Below are positions 1 through 28,300 of a DNA stretch of 64,000 bases, one piece after another. The DNA lies in the NCBI RefSeq assembly GCF_018831695.1, contig NC_056704.1:4422330-4486329 (forward strand). The letters run 5' to 3'. A program made the position numbers and the translations under genes. The stretch is from Puntigrus tetrazona (lineage: Eukaryota > Chordata > Actinopteri > Cypriniformes > Cyprinidae). Positions within the stretch are counted from its first letter, which is position 1, and every line of letters starts with the position of its first letter. The notes beneath the pieces are model-generated. The model saw only the letters and a program-made list of their open reading frames with translations, did no database searches and had not been told where the DNA came from.

Positions 1-1613
1 CAGTAAGAATAGTATATTGGGTGACACTTTTACAGTGTCCTTGTTACATGCTCTTACCATGTTAATAATAACAGTAAATTCTGCTTAATTAACTGCAACT
101 AATACTAAAATAAACCATAAGTACATGTTGTTCCTTAATATTACTGGGTACCTAATTATATAATCACATTGTAACAAGGACATCTTAAAATGAGTTGTAA
201 CCAAAATGTTACAGGTTTTTGCAAAATTATTGAATGGGACAACTTTTTTTTTATTGATACTTTTAATAAATGTTTCTTCTTCACCAAATCAGCAAATTAG
301 AGCGATTTCTCAAGGATCGCATGACACTGAAGACTGGAGTGATGTCTTTGCCGTCTCAAAATAATACAAATACAAAAATCAATTCAAAGGTTTTTATAAA
401 TTAAATTATATATTTCAATATTCCTTTTGTATTTTTAAACAAGTACATGCATGTTAGTGAGCATGAGAGGCTTTCAAAAACATTATAAAAATCTTACTAA
501 CCCAAATTAATTTAATGGTTGTGTAAATGCCAAGAAAATCTTTTAAAAAATTATTAAAATATAACTTTAAATTTCCTTTTTTAAAGATTTTTTTTCACAT
601 GCCAGTAATCATTAAATTTGTGTGAAATGTGCATAAATATCTAGAAATAATATCAATGAAAATTATTATATTTATTAATTTAAAATACAATTTCTCAGCA
701 TTTTTACTTGTGTTTGGGGAGAAATATTAACGTAAGTCGTGTGTTTCAACTTTCAGCTGTGTGATTCAACTTTAATGAAATGTAGTCCTTCTGGTTTTTA
801 GTTGGCAAACATGTTGTAGATACATGAATATATTTCCCTCTTTTAATATACGTAATCAAAAAGGAGTTCCAGTCTCTAGTGTGTCAGAAAATTTCTGCTC
901 TAGTGATTTGCATGCGTTAAAAGTGATTTACATTCAGTTTGCTGAGTTAGAGATTGTGATGCGAGGACTCTTTAAGGTCTCTCAGCCTGGTGCGTTTTTC
1001 TAAATTGATAAATCAGCTGAGGCTCGACGCGCAGGCTAGCGAAGACAATGCTGTCCAGCTACCTGCAACACACACACCTTTTCTCATCTCCTCTCCCCCA
1101 CCTATGTGACAGATGGACCCCAGTGGGGCTAGAACAAAACTCAGCACGGCAGCAGTCTGCGTGTGTTTTTTGTGTGTGTGTGTGCGCACCTGTCCATACC
1201 GTCTATATATATGTGTGTGTGTGTGTTTTGCAGAGAGTTGAATTGGAGTTGGCCAAGTCTGTGCGTCCTCGTCTGTGCTGTTAAATGATTCATGTGAATT
1301 TTCCCTATGCTGCTTGTTTGTGTTTATGTGGCAGAACTGAACTAATGCATATTCAATGAGGGACAAACTGTCTCGAGGAGCAGCTTCTTACGATCTGTCG
1401 TTTTGTGTCTTGGTTTGGATGCGGACTGCGTTCTGCCTCTAGTTATTGATGTTCCGAATTCCTTTGAATGCGTTTTGTGTTGTTTATTCTCTTGTTCCCG
1501 TTCTCTCAGTGTCTCCTCGTCTCTTGCGGCGAACGAGCCGCCCCCGTGCACGGGCCGTCCCGCTCGCTCCAGGAGGTATTCCTGAAGCCGATGCCCACCT
1601 GCCTTCTTTGCAG
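1..1613. other. als2: Intron of als2 at the window edge
   Basis: No convincing exon is seen here. The first supported als2 exon starts at 1614 in phase 0, so the start codon and the first RCC1 repeats lie upstream of the window or in sequence not visible. The stretch is AT-rich. At about 293-345 it carries a reverse-strand fragment of a dispersed repeat also found at 12023, 28500 and 42370. Short TG repeats lie near 1159-1225. Several open frames between 1000 and 1900 lack splice logic or homology and are taken as chance. Confidence 0.6.
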
Positions 1614-17472
<15,859 letters not shown>

Positions 17473-20400
17473 TGAACACATCTCCCAAAGCCATCCGGTA
17501 AGGCAGTGGAATGACTGAAAAACAGACCAGCCAATCAAAGTGTCACAAGACAGAGAGCGGGAGGAGCCAATCGTGTTCCATGCCTGGATCACATGATCGA
17601 GGAGGAGGAGTCCTCACATTCAAACAGTTCATTAACATTTATTCTTTGCATTTTTGTGTCTTCCTCACTCAGAGAGCCATTATCGAGGCTTTTTAACAGC
17701 TGCGTTCCATCATGTTTAAGATATTTATGTGCTGCAGCTCAGTGTTCTTCTGTTTTTTTAAAGAGCCCATGCTTTGTTGGCTCAGAATGAATGACATACT
17801 AGAACGGCATGTCATGATTACCTCTCCCTCCAAGCACACACTGGTCGACCCCGTGTCCACTGTCAGCTGATGACGAATGAAGTTCATAAGTGTACTGTAA
17901 GACGTCCGAAAAAATGGTTATCTACCTCTGTCTTTGAAGTAAACTTTTTCCTGATCTTAATATATCATACAGTGCAAACTGCCTTGGACCTAAATCATGA
18001 ATCTGCTAACATAAATGGAAAAAAAAAAAGATGTCCGCCTTATTAATGAATGTCCAAAAAAAAACACAAAATGCAGACTTTAAATTTTAATGCTGATTCT
18101 GATCTATTTGGAGCTTTCGCAACCTTAATTTACAAGCTCTTTATTTCAGGCAAACTGAACTTAGTATTAAAATGGTTGACACTAAGCCGAGGTCAACGCA
18201 TTTTTTCGTTCTTTTTCTATGCACTCGTACAGCAGTTTTGTTTTGATGCACTCTTCTTTCCGGGAAGTATTGTTGTGGTTAGTTTTCTGAAAATGTTCCA
18301 AGTCTTTATTACAGAAATCATTTGGAATGGTTTCGGCTTTCCTCTGCATATCTGGGTACCTTTTGGCAACGTTTGAATGCTTTATTGAATGTCACTGGCT
18401 CACCGGGAGAAGACGTAGAAGATCTTGCTCGGTGATGAACCACAGCACTCAAGATACGCGTGCTGAGCTAATTCGGCCCCGAGATGTATTTTCAGCATTT
18501 TGCTTTTCTTAAATGAAGCCGTTATTGCAGAAAAGTCACTCGACATACTCAAGCACTGTAGTGTTCAATGTTAAAATCAGTTCTTTTTCGTGAAGTATTC
18601 TGAAAAGTGCCTCTGTCAGTGTTATGGACTTGTGTCATTACATCTCTGTACCCAGCAATAGCTTTGAGTTGAGTCTCACATTTTAAAGCTCAACAGCCTA
18701 ATACGTTATTTCTTTTATTGACATTGTTTTATTTATTTGATGGTTAGATCTGGCTACAGCACAGATAATCTGAGCGATGTAGATAATCTGCAGGGTATTT
18801 CACATTCAGAGCACCAGAAGGCCGGTGGGTTTGAATAAATGGTCACAAAACCCATTTCCAAGGATCAGAGATCGGGATTTTGATGCTTGCGTGTGATTGT
18901 GTTACTAAACGTAATCGTGAAAACCGTAATGACGAAAGACTGTTGATGTTTACAACCATTAACACTTGAGATGTTGCATGAATACCATGGTTCATGTTGT
19001 GCTTTGGGTTCAGGAGGGGTTTGTACTTCCACATCAGTTTTTCTATGCTGAGCCAAGGTGTGCATATTAACTTGTGTATGAATGTATGTGCGTGCAAGTA
19101 TGTATGAAGTTTCTGTCATTCTCAAAGAATACTGTTTCTTCCAATTGTTTACTGACTCATAATTCAGATGGATGGCAATAAAACATTGATTGGAAATTGA
19201 GATCGTCATGTTCAGTTTATTACAACAACAACAAAAATCTATGGGTTTTAGGTCACATTTATGTTGGTCTATTTCTAACGTCGGGATTCTATTGAGATTT
19301 GTTTTTGTAAAAATAATTCCAATCATGATGCATTTGCATAATCTGAAAATGGCTACTAGTTTTAAACTGGCACGTTATTTGATGGACGCTTGACCACTGA
19401 AGGTGAAAAACAAATGAAGAAACGGTAAGTGTTTCCTCTTTCTTATGAAATTTCATAAGTTTATTTTTTTGCCATACTCAATATTTGCATTTATTATTTG
19501 CAGGCTTGTCAGAATGGACGAATCTTTGACACCGTTTTGAACGACTGCTATGGCCTTGAAGGGTTAGTATCAACATCTGTTTGTACTTTTTTTGTTAAAC
19601 TGATTTTTAGACGGTAGAGAGCGGTGAGATTAAGTATCAAATTATGAAAATTGAAAAAAAAAATGCTCATGCTTGTATATGTTTTAAGTATAGTTTTTCA
19701 ATATTTTTAAAAGGCTTCTTTTACACAAAGAGCTCACGGAGCACCCAAAAAATGCTCTGGATCATGTTGTGTTAAACTGAATTTAGTCCCACTTCATATT
19801 AAGTGGCCTTAACTACATTTAAATGAATAATTTCGGACAATTAACTTATTGTGTAGGCTTCCTACGTGTATTTACATAGTACTTATATTTTAAAAATACT
19901 TATGTGTAGTAGTATCTGTAATTAATTTCTATCATTTTTTTTTAAACCGAAAGTTCATTCAAACATCTTTCTCTCACTTTCATATTATTCCAAACCTGTC
20001 TAAATTCCTCTCATCTACATAACGCACAAGTACAGCAGAGATCAAATTAAAGAACATCTGTAAATACTTGATTTTCTTCTGCTACTGTTATTCATCTAAC
20101 TTATTCTATTAACCATAACAGTCTACTCTAACAGTTAGTAGACATGTAGTTGCAGTTATATTTAGTAGATTGTCTAAAGCTCAGTGAAAACTGAAGGAAT
20201 GCTGACAGTTAAATAGGGTATGCTAGGTAATTAAGGAAATTAGCACCAGGTGCCAAATTAACACCAATAACTAATTTTGATTTAAAAAAATAATAATTTT
20301 AATTTTAATTAATTTTTAATTATTATTATTTTTTTTTTGCAGACAAATGAGAATAAAGCCAGAACTACCAACAATTTTTGGTTAACTGTTAAAATAAATA

Positions 20401-20954
20401 AATAATTGCTCTTCAAATCACTTTTTTTTTTTACACACAATACAAATCTAAAGTTAATCAAATTAAGCACTTTTGCTAATGAAATCTTTACCCAAAATGT
20501 AAGGTACTATACACCGCTTTATTTTAAAAGGCAAAATGTGAAAACACAGTGCATTGACAACACAGTGCAAAACACAGTAAATAAAAAAGTGTGTGCCATT
20601 CGCTCTGCTGTTTTAATCAAGAGGATTACATCCCATGTATGCAGAATGTATTCAGTGTGGGATCATCAGATGTTTAAAGTGTGTGAATGGGTCAGAGAGA
20701 GAGGGAGCGAGAGAGGGGTGTTCTGTATCTTTTACAGAGAAGAATGATTACATCTTAATCACAGACTGAGTGCGATCAGTGGCTATCGCTTATTGCACGT
20801 GTTGTGTATAATTGTGTGTTATGATGAACCAGTAGTTTTCTGACGTTTGTAAGATTGTGAAAGTGCAATTCACTCACAGACACATCCTGACTCCCTCTCC
20901 AATCCCTCCCTTCCTAATTTCCTCCTTCACGTTCCTACACACTCTCTCTCCCCG

Positions 20955-21001
20955 GCTGACTCATTTGCTTGCAAGGGATTAAGCAGGATAGAGAGGGATT
21001 A
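20955..21001 (+). promoter_or_regulatory. CRX/OTX-like and NRL/MARE-like motif cluster upstream of mpp4
   Basis: Seen directly: GCTGACTCA at 20955-20963, GGATTA at 20976-20981 and GGATTA again at 20996-21001, exactly 20 bp apart. GGATTA (TAATCC on the other strand) is the known CRX/OTX2 core, and TGACTCA-type half-sites are bound by NRL/MAF. Since MPP4 is photoreceptor-enriched, this is a plausible retinal promoter. Function is inferred; such short motifs also arise by chance. Confidence 0.45.
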
Positions 21002-22068
21002 CACTTCTTTTTTCCAAGAGGACTTTTACATGCTCTGCTATGGAATACCATTCACTTTATTCCTCTGTTTATACCATCGTATCTGAGTGAGTTAAAACTG
21101 ACCGTCATGCGAACGGTCTTTAAAAGCTCTTCAGTGTGTTAAACTCTAAACTGGGATCTAAACAGAGAAGACAAACTGAGCGTGAGGGAAGAGGGAGGTG
21201 AGTGAACAGGATTTTCTACTTAAGTCTCTGCCTGGATGTGGGTTTGTGGTTCTTGCTTCCCAGGCTTATCTACGAGGAAGCTCTCTGCGCGACAAATGTA
21301 GTATGCTGTTTATTTACTGAAATTGTTAAACCCTACCTTGTACGAGTTCCTGGATGCTCCAGTTGGATTCGGCATTGCTGCGTGTAAATTCTTGACATAT
21401 CCTGCAGGCAACTATCAGATTTGCTTATGCAAATGGACTCAAATGCAGACACACTGAGGTAAAACCATTCCTAAATGGGCAGACTCTCAGAAGAATGTTT
21501 GAAAATACGAATAGTTTTATATTACATGCATTTAATCAGGTGAATGAGAAATAGTAATGAAAAATCTAATGAGACATTAGGTGCACCTGTCTTGTTCAAA
21601 AGACATGCAAACTAATATTCAGTGCAACGTACAGTGATCATAACAAATCATGTTAAGAATCATGCACTTTTACTTGTTACTGTTAAGCATTTTTTAATCC
21701 AAAGCCACTTGCAGTTATTACCAGGATAGGACCCTTAGAGTAACCTGTGCTTAAGTGATTTGCTCAAGGTCAAAATTGCAACAAGGGCATTCGTTGACCA
21801 CCTCCATTGCAAATGTAGCGTTCAAACGCTTATCCAAAATAAAATATTATTCACTAAAAACAATGACAGTCCCTATGGATCAATGAACCTTTGAGTTTTG
21901 ACCTACAAGCTTTTGGTTACTACACTTGATCTCTACCAACGTTATGTGTCTGTAAAGGTTTTAAGTGCATACCCAAATCATAATGTCTCTCATACTGACC
22001 ACTAAATTAAGTTAAGCCTGGACAAATTAATATTATTTACAGAAAGTTTACTACATAAAGTTCTAGAA

Positions 22069-22167
22069 TGCATTTCCCAAAAGCATCGTAAGGCTAAGTA
22101 GATCATAGAGATCATCAGTGTCAATGGTTCAACGGTACTTAGGCTTATGGTGCTTTTGTGAAATGCA
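22069..22167. repeat. Imperfect palindrome, about 99 bp (foldback MITE-like)
   Basis: The left arm TGCATTTCCCAAAAGCATC mirrors the right arm ATGGTGCTTTTGTGAAATGCA, with CTAAG/CTTAG further in. It lies 100 bp before the mpp4 start-codon exon. Confidence 0.65.
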
Positions 22168-22279
22168 GCTCTTGTTAGAATGTCTTATACACACCAGTGA
22201 ACAGAAAATATATATGAATATAGCAGGCAACAACTGATCAGCATTTATTGAATTCGTATGCTTATTCCTGCAGCTGTAT

Positions 22280-22333
22280 ATGAGGAGTGCCAGTTCATCA
22301 TTTTTTCATTCCCTGAACTCCAAAACACAATGA
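22280..22333 (+). CDS. 17-codon uORF overlapping the mpp4 start codon (ATGA)
   Basis: In the 5' UTR part of the mpp4 exon beginning at 22274, an ATG at 22280 opens 17 codons ending in TGA at 22331-22333. That stop overlaps the mpp4 ATG (22330-22332) by two bases. The uORF start has a weak context (T at -3), whereas the main ATG has A at -3, so leaky scanning or reinitiation is possible. It is conditional on this exon being transcribed as drawn. Confidence 0.4.
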   Translation: MRSASSSFFHSLNSKTQ

Positions 22334-25300
22334 GACCAGACGTGGAGACTGATCCTGGGTCAGCTCCACTGGAGATGGGAGACAAAGGTATGATGCTGCA
22401 TGTAGCTATCATGTAGCTGTCAGCTTAATTCTAGATTAGCTCTGATATTTAACAGTATGCTTATATTAGCACTGCTGTAGCCAATGAAGAATCAATGTGC
22501 GTCACGAATAATCCATAGGAGGTCTAAAGGTGTTTGCATTATATGTTTCAGGCCTGACACAGATCTTGGCTCATGTGATTGCTGAAGTGAGGGGCTCTGT
22601 CAGTAAAGATATAAATGGAGCTGAACTGTTGTATAGTCTCCTCAACGCCCCCTGGCTGCAGTCCCTACTAAAGGTAGAGTTCATCTTACATACACCTACT
22701 AACAATCAGGGTTCATCTCCTTCAGTAAGGGTTCATCTTCTTTTTTTATTTTCTGCAGGTGTATGAATGTCTACAGAGACAACTAAAGGGTCCAGCTAGG
22801 CCATACCTTTCCTATTCATCTGGACTCTCTCTACAGGTCAGCGTTGTTATTCTCACTGTCCTTAATTTTTGCCCTAGTTTGTGCCAATTACTCCTTTCAA
22901 GTAAGAACTTCATATATCATATATGAACTTCATAAGTTCATATATCAATGTCATGTTTCTAAAGCTTGATCTCTTGGTGTGACGAAGGACCTTACATTGC
23001 AGATTATACAAATCAGAGTCTTGACACCACATGGACAGGGCATTTTTTAGATTTTGGCCAGAATCTGGGGTTTTTGACACTAGCATTAGGCTTGGGCTTG
23101 GTCTGGTTTGTCTAGGCCTGAGGCTGAGAAACTTTGACCCTCAAGATCCCCTGTCAGTATAATCTAACCTAAATCTCCAGGGTGACTTGAAAGTTAGAGG
23201 CAAGTGTGATTGTTTAGGGTTCGAGCTAATCAGTCTTGAGGAGAAGAGTTGTCTACCTCTGTCTTAAATGGTCTGTTAGAGGTCTTGGTCTTTACTCCCA
23301 TTTTTTGTGTCAATGCATTTTCATCTCTTAACAAGTTATGACTCATGCTTTGTGCACTCTAGATTCTGTCTGATTTGCTAGCAGTCCAAAACCCCTCAAA
23401 TGAAGCCCGGGAGCTGTATGCTCTTCTCAGTCATCCCCACCTACAGGTGAGCATTCTTACAATAAACACATTGTTTTTAAACAGCGTTTTGCTTTCATAA
23501 AAGACCCTTTCTAAAGTCTATAAAGGTCCAAGCATGATAACTATAAAGATAATGATAAAGATATAGTTCTAAAAATTGTTTTTAATATTAATGAAAAGCA
23601 GAGTCCACACCACAACTGCAAACATAAACATTATCATTGGAATAATTTTCAAAAATGTTTTTTTCAAGCTGATGAACGATAGAAGCATTGATAGCCAATC
23701 AGAATCCATCCTTTTCTCACAAGCTTGATCATTTAAAGTGGCTTACACAAGTGTGCTTAAAATAAAGAGACGATATCGTTTAACGGTGTGGACGCCATTA
23801 TCCTTATCTTCCTAGTTATCGATCTTGGTGTGAATGGGTCTTAAGGACAGGCATTTTTGTAGTGTTTCAGGGCAGACCTTAGGGACCAGTAAATGTTCAT
23901 AGACTGTTGTTGTGCCTTTTAATTGGAAGGTTTTAAAGTTGACCACTTCCAATATTCAAGTCCAATATTCTAGTTCTTTGAAATGCATTGTCAACCACAG
24001 AATTAACAGAATCTGCATGTATTTTTCAGGCTCTTCTTTCAGCCCATGACACAGTGAGTTTGAGGGACTATGAGCCAGATCTGCCACCGCTGCCTAAAGA
24101 CCTGCCTGAAGACGAGGAAGCCATGAGGATTGTTTGCTTGGTCAAAAACAATCAACCTCTGGTGAGCATGACCAGTAAAAGGAGTGGTGGGTGGACAAAT
24201 CTAAGGCTTGCTTTTACTAACCTGTGATTTATTTTGACTCTTTCAATGTAAAGTACGTTACTGGAGCCTGTCTTTCAGAAAACCTGTTCTAGAGGGTTTT
24301 TTCTGTAGTTTTAGATTGTACATTTTTAAGCTCCCTAATAGCCAGCTTTGTCAAGTGTTCTAGTAAAAGTATTTTTGGTAACTTTGAGCTGTGTGTTGTG
24401 GATAGACCGGAGCTGGTAGAGAGTTTCAAAGCCACTGGGACACTATAAGGCATGCAACCCACTTTGGACTCTTCTCAACTGGGAGACGTCTGGCTGGAAA
24501 CTTAGATGCCATGTTGGATGGATCCACATCCACCAAGACTTCCCCAAGTGTTGTAGCTCCCACCACTGTACACCACTGCAACACTTTGGGCAGTTGCCAC
24601 CAGAGCAAAACCTTATGGAAGCAGAGCCTCAGTTCCTCCACTCCTTGTGTGTGTAGCTCTGTTGTGATTGGTAAGGACCAAAATCCTGTATTTGAAGGTT
24701 CCCGTTATTACATTCATCACGATTTTGCGACCTTTGCATTAAGAAATGATCTAATTAGTGTTCTTTGTCTTCTTGTCTTCATCCATTTTACCATTCATTT
24801 GTCATTCTTTCTCTGAAGACGATTCAGTTGACAATTTAGACAGTGGGGACGAGAGTGATGGCAGTTCTATGCTACATACCTTTTCCCAACCGTCCCCATG
24901 GATTTCCTCATCATCTTGCTTTCATGCTTTCAATCCTTCTCTAAAACCTTGTAAAACCACCCTTCATGCCCGGACCGCTCCCCCAAGCCCAATGCACTGT
25001 CATCGGGTGAGAGAGACCATCACATGTTCCCATACAAGGCCAGCAAAAGAGGAAGGTCTGAATCAATTGCGGAATACATTGCAGCAGGCCACCAGCTGTA
25101 TGGAGCGCAGTTCTGAAAACGTCCACTTGCTTGGTGAGAGAATGGCAGCAGCTACCGAACGCGTCTCTGAAAGCGTGCAGGAGAATTCTCAGGCTTTGGC
25201 GATGTTAACACATGTAGTGGAGAAGCTCCAGGAGCTGGTATCCACTAGCCACACAACTACAGAATCATCACATGGCACAGAGACTGCAAGCAGGGTCGTT

Positions 25301-28300
25301 AACCGGATGGCTAGCAGATCGTTCAGTGTTCCCAACAGTCCAGCTGTTGCCTCATCCTCTCGCTTTTCTCATTATCCTGGCTCCTCTTCCTCCTCTTCTT
25401 CTTCATCTGCCATCACGTTGCTTGAACAGCCAACGCTATCAAAGGGGAAATCTTTTAATGCCAAAACAAACCCATCACCATCTTCTCAAAGGAGACAGGT
25501 TGATGTACAGCACCGGATGACCAATGGTTCCTTATCATCCAGCCCTGCCCAAAACCGCAAATTGAACAGCAATGCATTTAGGTGTTTCTTTAGCCAAAAG
25601 AAAAAGAAAAGCAAGAAAAAGGAATAAGAACACTTCCTGGTTTCCATGGTTATGAACATCCTTTCATATTCTTGCTGCCTCAAGCATGCAGGTCTTTCAG
25701 ATCTTTCAGATATGTGTGTATTCATCTAATGTGTCACCACCGGTCCTTGATGTTAATAATCAATTAAAGGGACCACACCGAATTAAAATGTTGTCTTTAA
25801 TCATATATCCTTAAGTCGTTTCAAACCCGTGAAAGCTTTTTTCGTCCACACAGTGGACACAGTGGACAGTCAAAGCCTCCCGGTTTTCATCCAAATTATC
25901 TTAAATTGTGTTCCAAGGATGAACAAAGCTTTTATGGGTTTGGAATGACATGAGGGTAAGTGATTAATGACTAAATTTTCATTTTGAGATGGAGTAACCC
26001 TTTAATGCTTATCCAACCTTTTTAAAGTGATGTTTTGTTTTGTGTGTTTCGGTCATTCTACATTCGTCTCCATGACATCTCCAAACATCTCCATGACTGT
26101 CAGTTCTCATATCATGATTTTTCTACTTTAATAATTAATTTTTATAAATATATATTCTCTATCGTCATGTAACATTGCAGTTTGTCATTAAATAATGTTC
26201 CTGGCACGCCACTTCCATCAGATGTTTGATGAATGCATGTTTTGTGCTTAAATCATATCAAATGAAGCCCTGTAGGTGTTTGGGTTGACACCTGCTTTTT
26301 CTAAAATACAGGGAGCGACAATCAGGAGAGATGACGTGACGGGGGAAATATACATTGCTCGAGTTATACATGGGGGACTGGCTGACCGTAGTGGTGAGGG
26401 TTTTATTTATGAATCCCTCCTTTATTTTTGTGTCTCTGATATGCCATGCTCACAAATTGTATACCCTCTGTGCCAGTATTACTTCTCATGGAGTCCTGTT
26501 TTTTGTCTATGTGCTTCTTGTTGCAGGTCTCTTGCATGCTGGAGACAGGCTGGTGGAGGTAAACGGTCATCCTGTGTTTGGACTGGAACCAGAACAAATT
26601 ATACAAATTCTGGTTAGTGTACATATACTCCTAAATTACATGTTGGCCCAAAGCTTGGTATTCAGTTATCTCTTTCCCATTCAGGTCATGGCACCAGTGT
26701 TAAGTCAAGTAACATTTATATCTTTAGGGTGACCTGTATTGATTGTGTCAAAGTGACTTCACTAAGATAAACATTACAAAATCAATTCAGATTGAGCTAA
26801 AAAAAGAAAAAAACAATTTCAATTAAGTTGTAAAGTAGCTCTACAGAAAACAATAGCGTGATCTTTTTTTTTTTGTTTTACAACAAAGTATCCCAAATCT
26901 GCTTTACCAAAGAACACATAATTTATATTAAATCAACCATATTTAATTTTGTGTCTTCATTTCCTACCACAGGCCCACTCCCAGGGAACTATAATGTTTA
27001 AGGTGGTCCCCATCACTGACAGGCCAGTCAACAACCAAACAATGGTGAGATATCAAACATCAACGCTACATCTATGCTACATAATCTAAACCAGTCAAGT
27101 TGATTCACTAGATCTTAATCAGCGTATAGCAGGAAATGCCCAACATAGCTACTTTAGTTCTTTATTTAAAATAAAAAGACAAACTGTGCATGTATTTCCC
27201 TGTATTAAACAGGGTAACAGTAAAATAGGAACCAGTTCTCACTTTTAACTAGCTGCTTATTAGCATGCTTATTATTAACATATTAGATGTTGTTCTGTTA
27301 ATAAGCAGCAAATTAGGAGTTTGAGGCAAACGTTGTAGTTAAAAAAAGCAGGATAACCAAATAGGAGCATCCTTATATACACAAGTGTATATTTCTATTT
27401 TATTTAACCACATGTCACAGCAGCCAGTGAAACAATGACATACATGACGTGATTTTTCCCATAATGTGCACTGCATTTGCCTTGACCTTCAATATGCAGT
27501 ATGATAAATATTCTGGAAGTAATATCAGCTTTTTTACATTTACTGTTCTCCTCTCAAGCTGTATGTACGTGCCATGGTGGACTACAATCCCCACGTGGAC
27601 CCTTCAATTCCCTGCGCAGATGCCGGCATGGCTTTCAAGAAGGGAGAAATCCTGGAGATTGTGGATCAGTCAGACTCTCTCTGGTGGCAGGCTGTAAAAC
27701 TGCCCAGTATTTCTGCCTGCGCTGGCCTCATTCCGTCCACCAGCTTGCTGAAAAGGTCAGTTCTAAGTAGTCGGGGGTTAAAGGTCGGTGACAGAATAAT
27801 TACACGTCTGCATAGGCTGCGTGGTGACGTGATGAGATTTGTGATGTGAGATTATGCTGATAATCACCGCCAGCCCCAATTTTAAAACCCGAATGTGACT
27901 GTGTGTGCATTTGTAGGAAGCAGAAAGAGTTATGGTGGTCTCAGCCTTATCATCCTCACACTTGTGTCCAAACCTGTGAGTAAACAGCATATGCTGTTAT
28001 TGTCTTATACGTGCATTTACTCAATGTTTTAATTCGGCCTTTTTGTATTGGCTATCTTTTGTTTCCATGCCAACCTGCAGTGAGCACAGTGGAAGAAGGT
28101 GAGCATTTGCTCTAGTCTAGAAATACAAGGAGTTTAGCAGAAGTGTGGGTGCAGAAAATATGGTAAAATGCACTATGCATTATTATAGTTTCAGATCTAG
28201 TCACCCAGTACATCTTTTGTAGTTAAGTTGCATACACATGAATGTAACAGCACTTATAATGCTTATAATGTTTAATAACAGGCTGTTATCAAAGTTGATA

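Larger units (their letters stand above)
17473..22273. other. als2 to mpp4 intergenic region with als2 3' UTR
   Basis: After the als2 stop, AATAAA motifs lie at 18834-18839 and 19177-19182. The first would give a 3' UTR of about 1.4 kb. The right part carries a likely mpp4 promoter cluster and a non-coding first exon ending near 21197 (GAGGGAG then GTGAGT). A diverged repeat with TTAATCCAAAGCCACTTGCA lies at about 21690-21840, and a palindromic element at 22069-22167. No further protein gene could be supported. Confidence 0.6.

Noticed and set aside
18843..19326. Minus-strand frames between als2 and mpp4
   Set aside because: No splice or promoter logic, no recognisable domain, and composition like the surrounding intergenic DNA.
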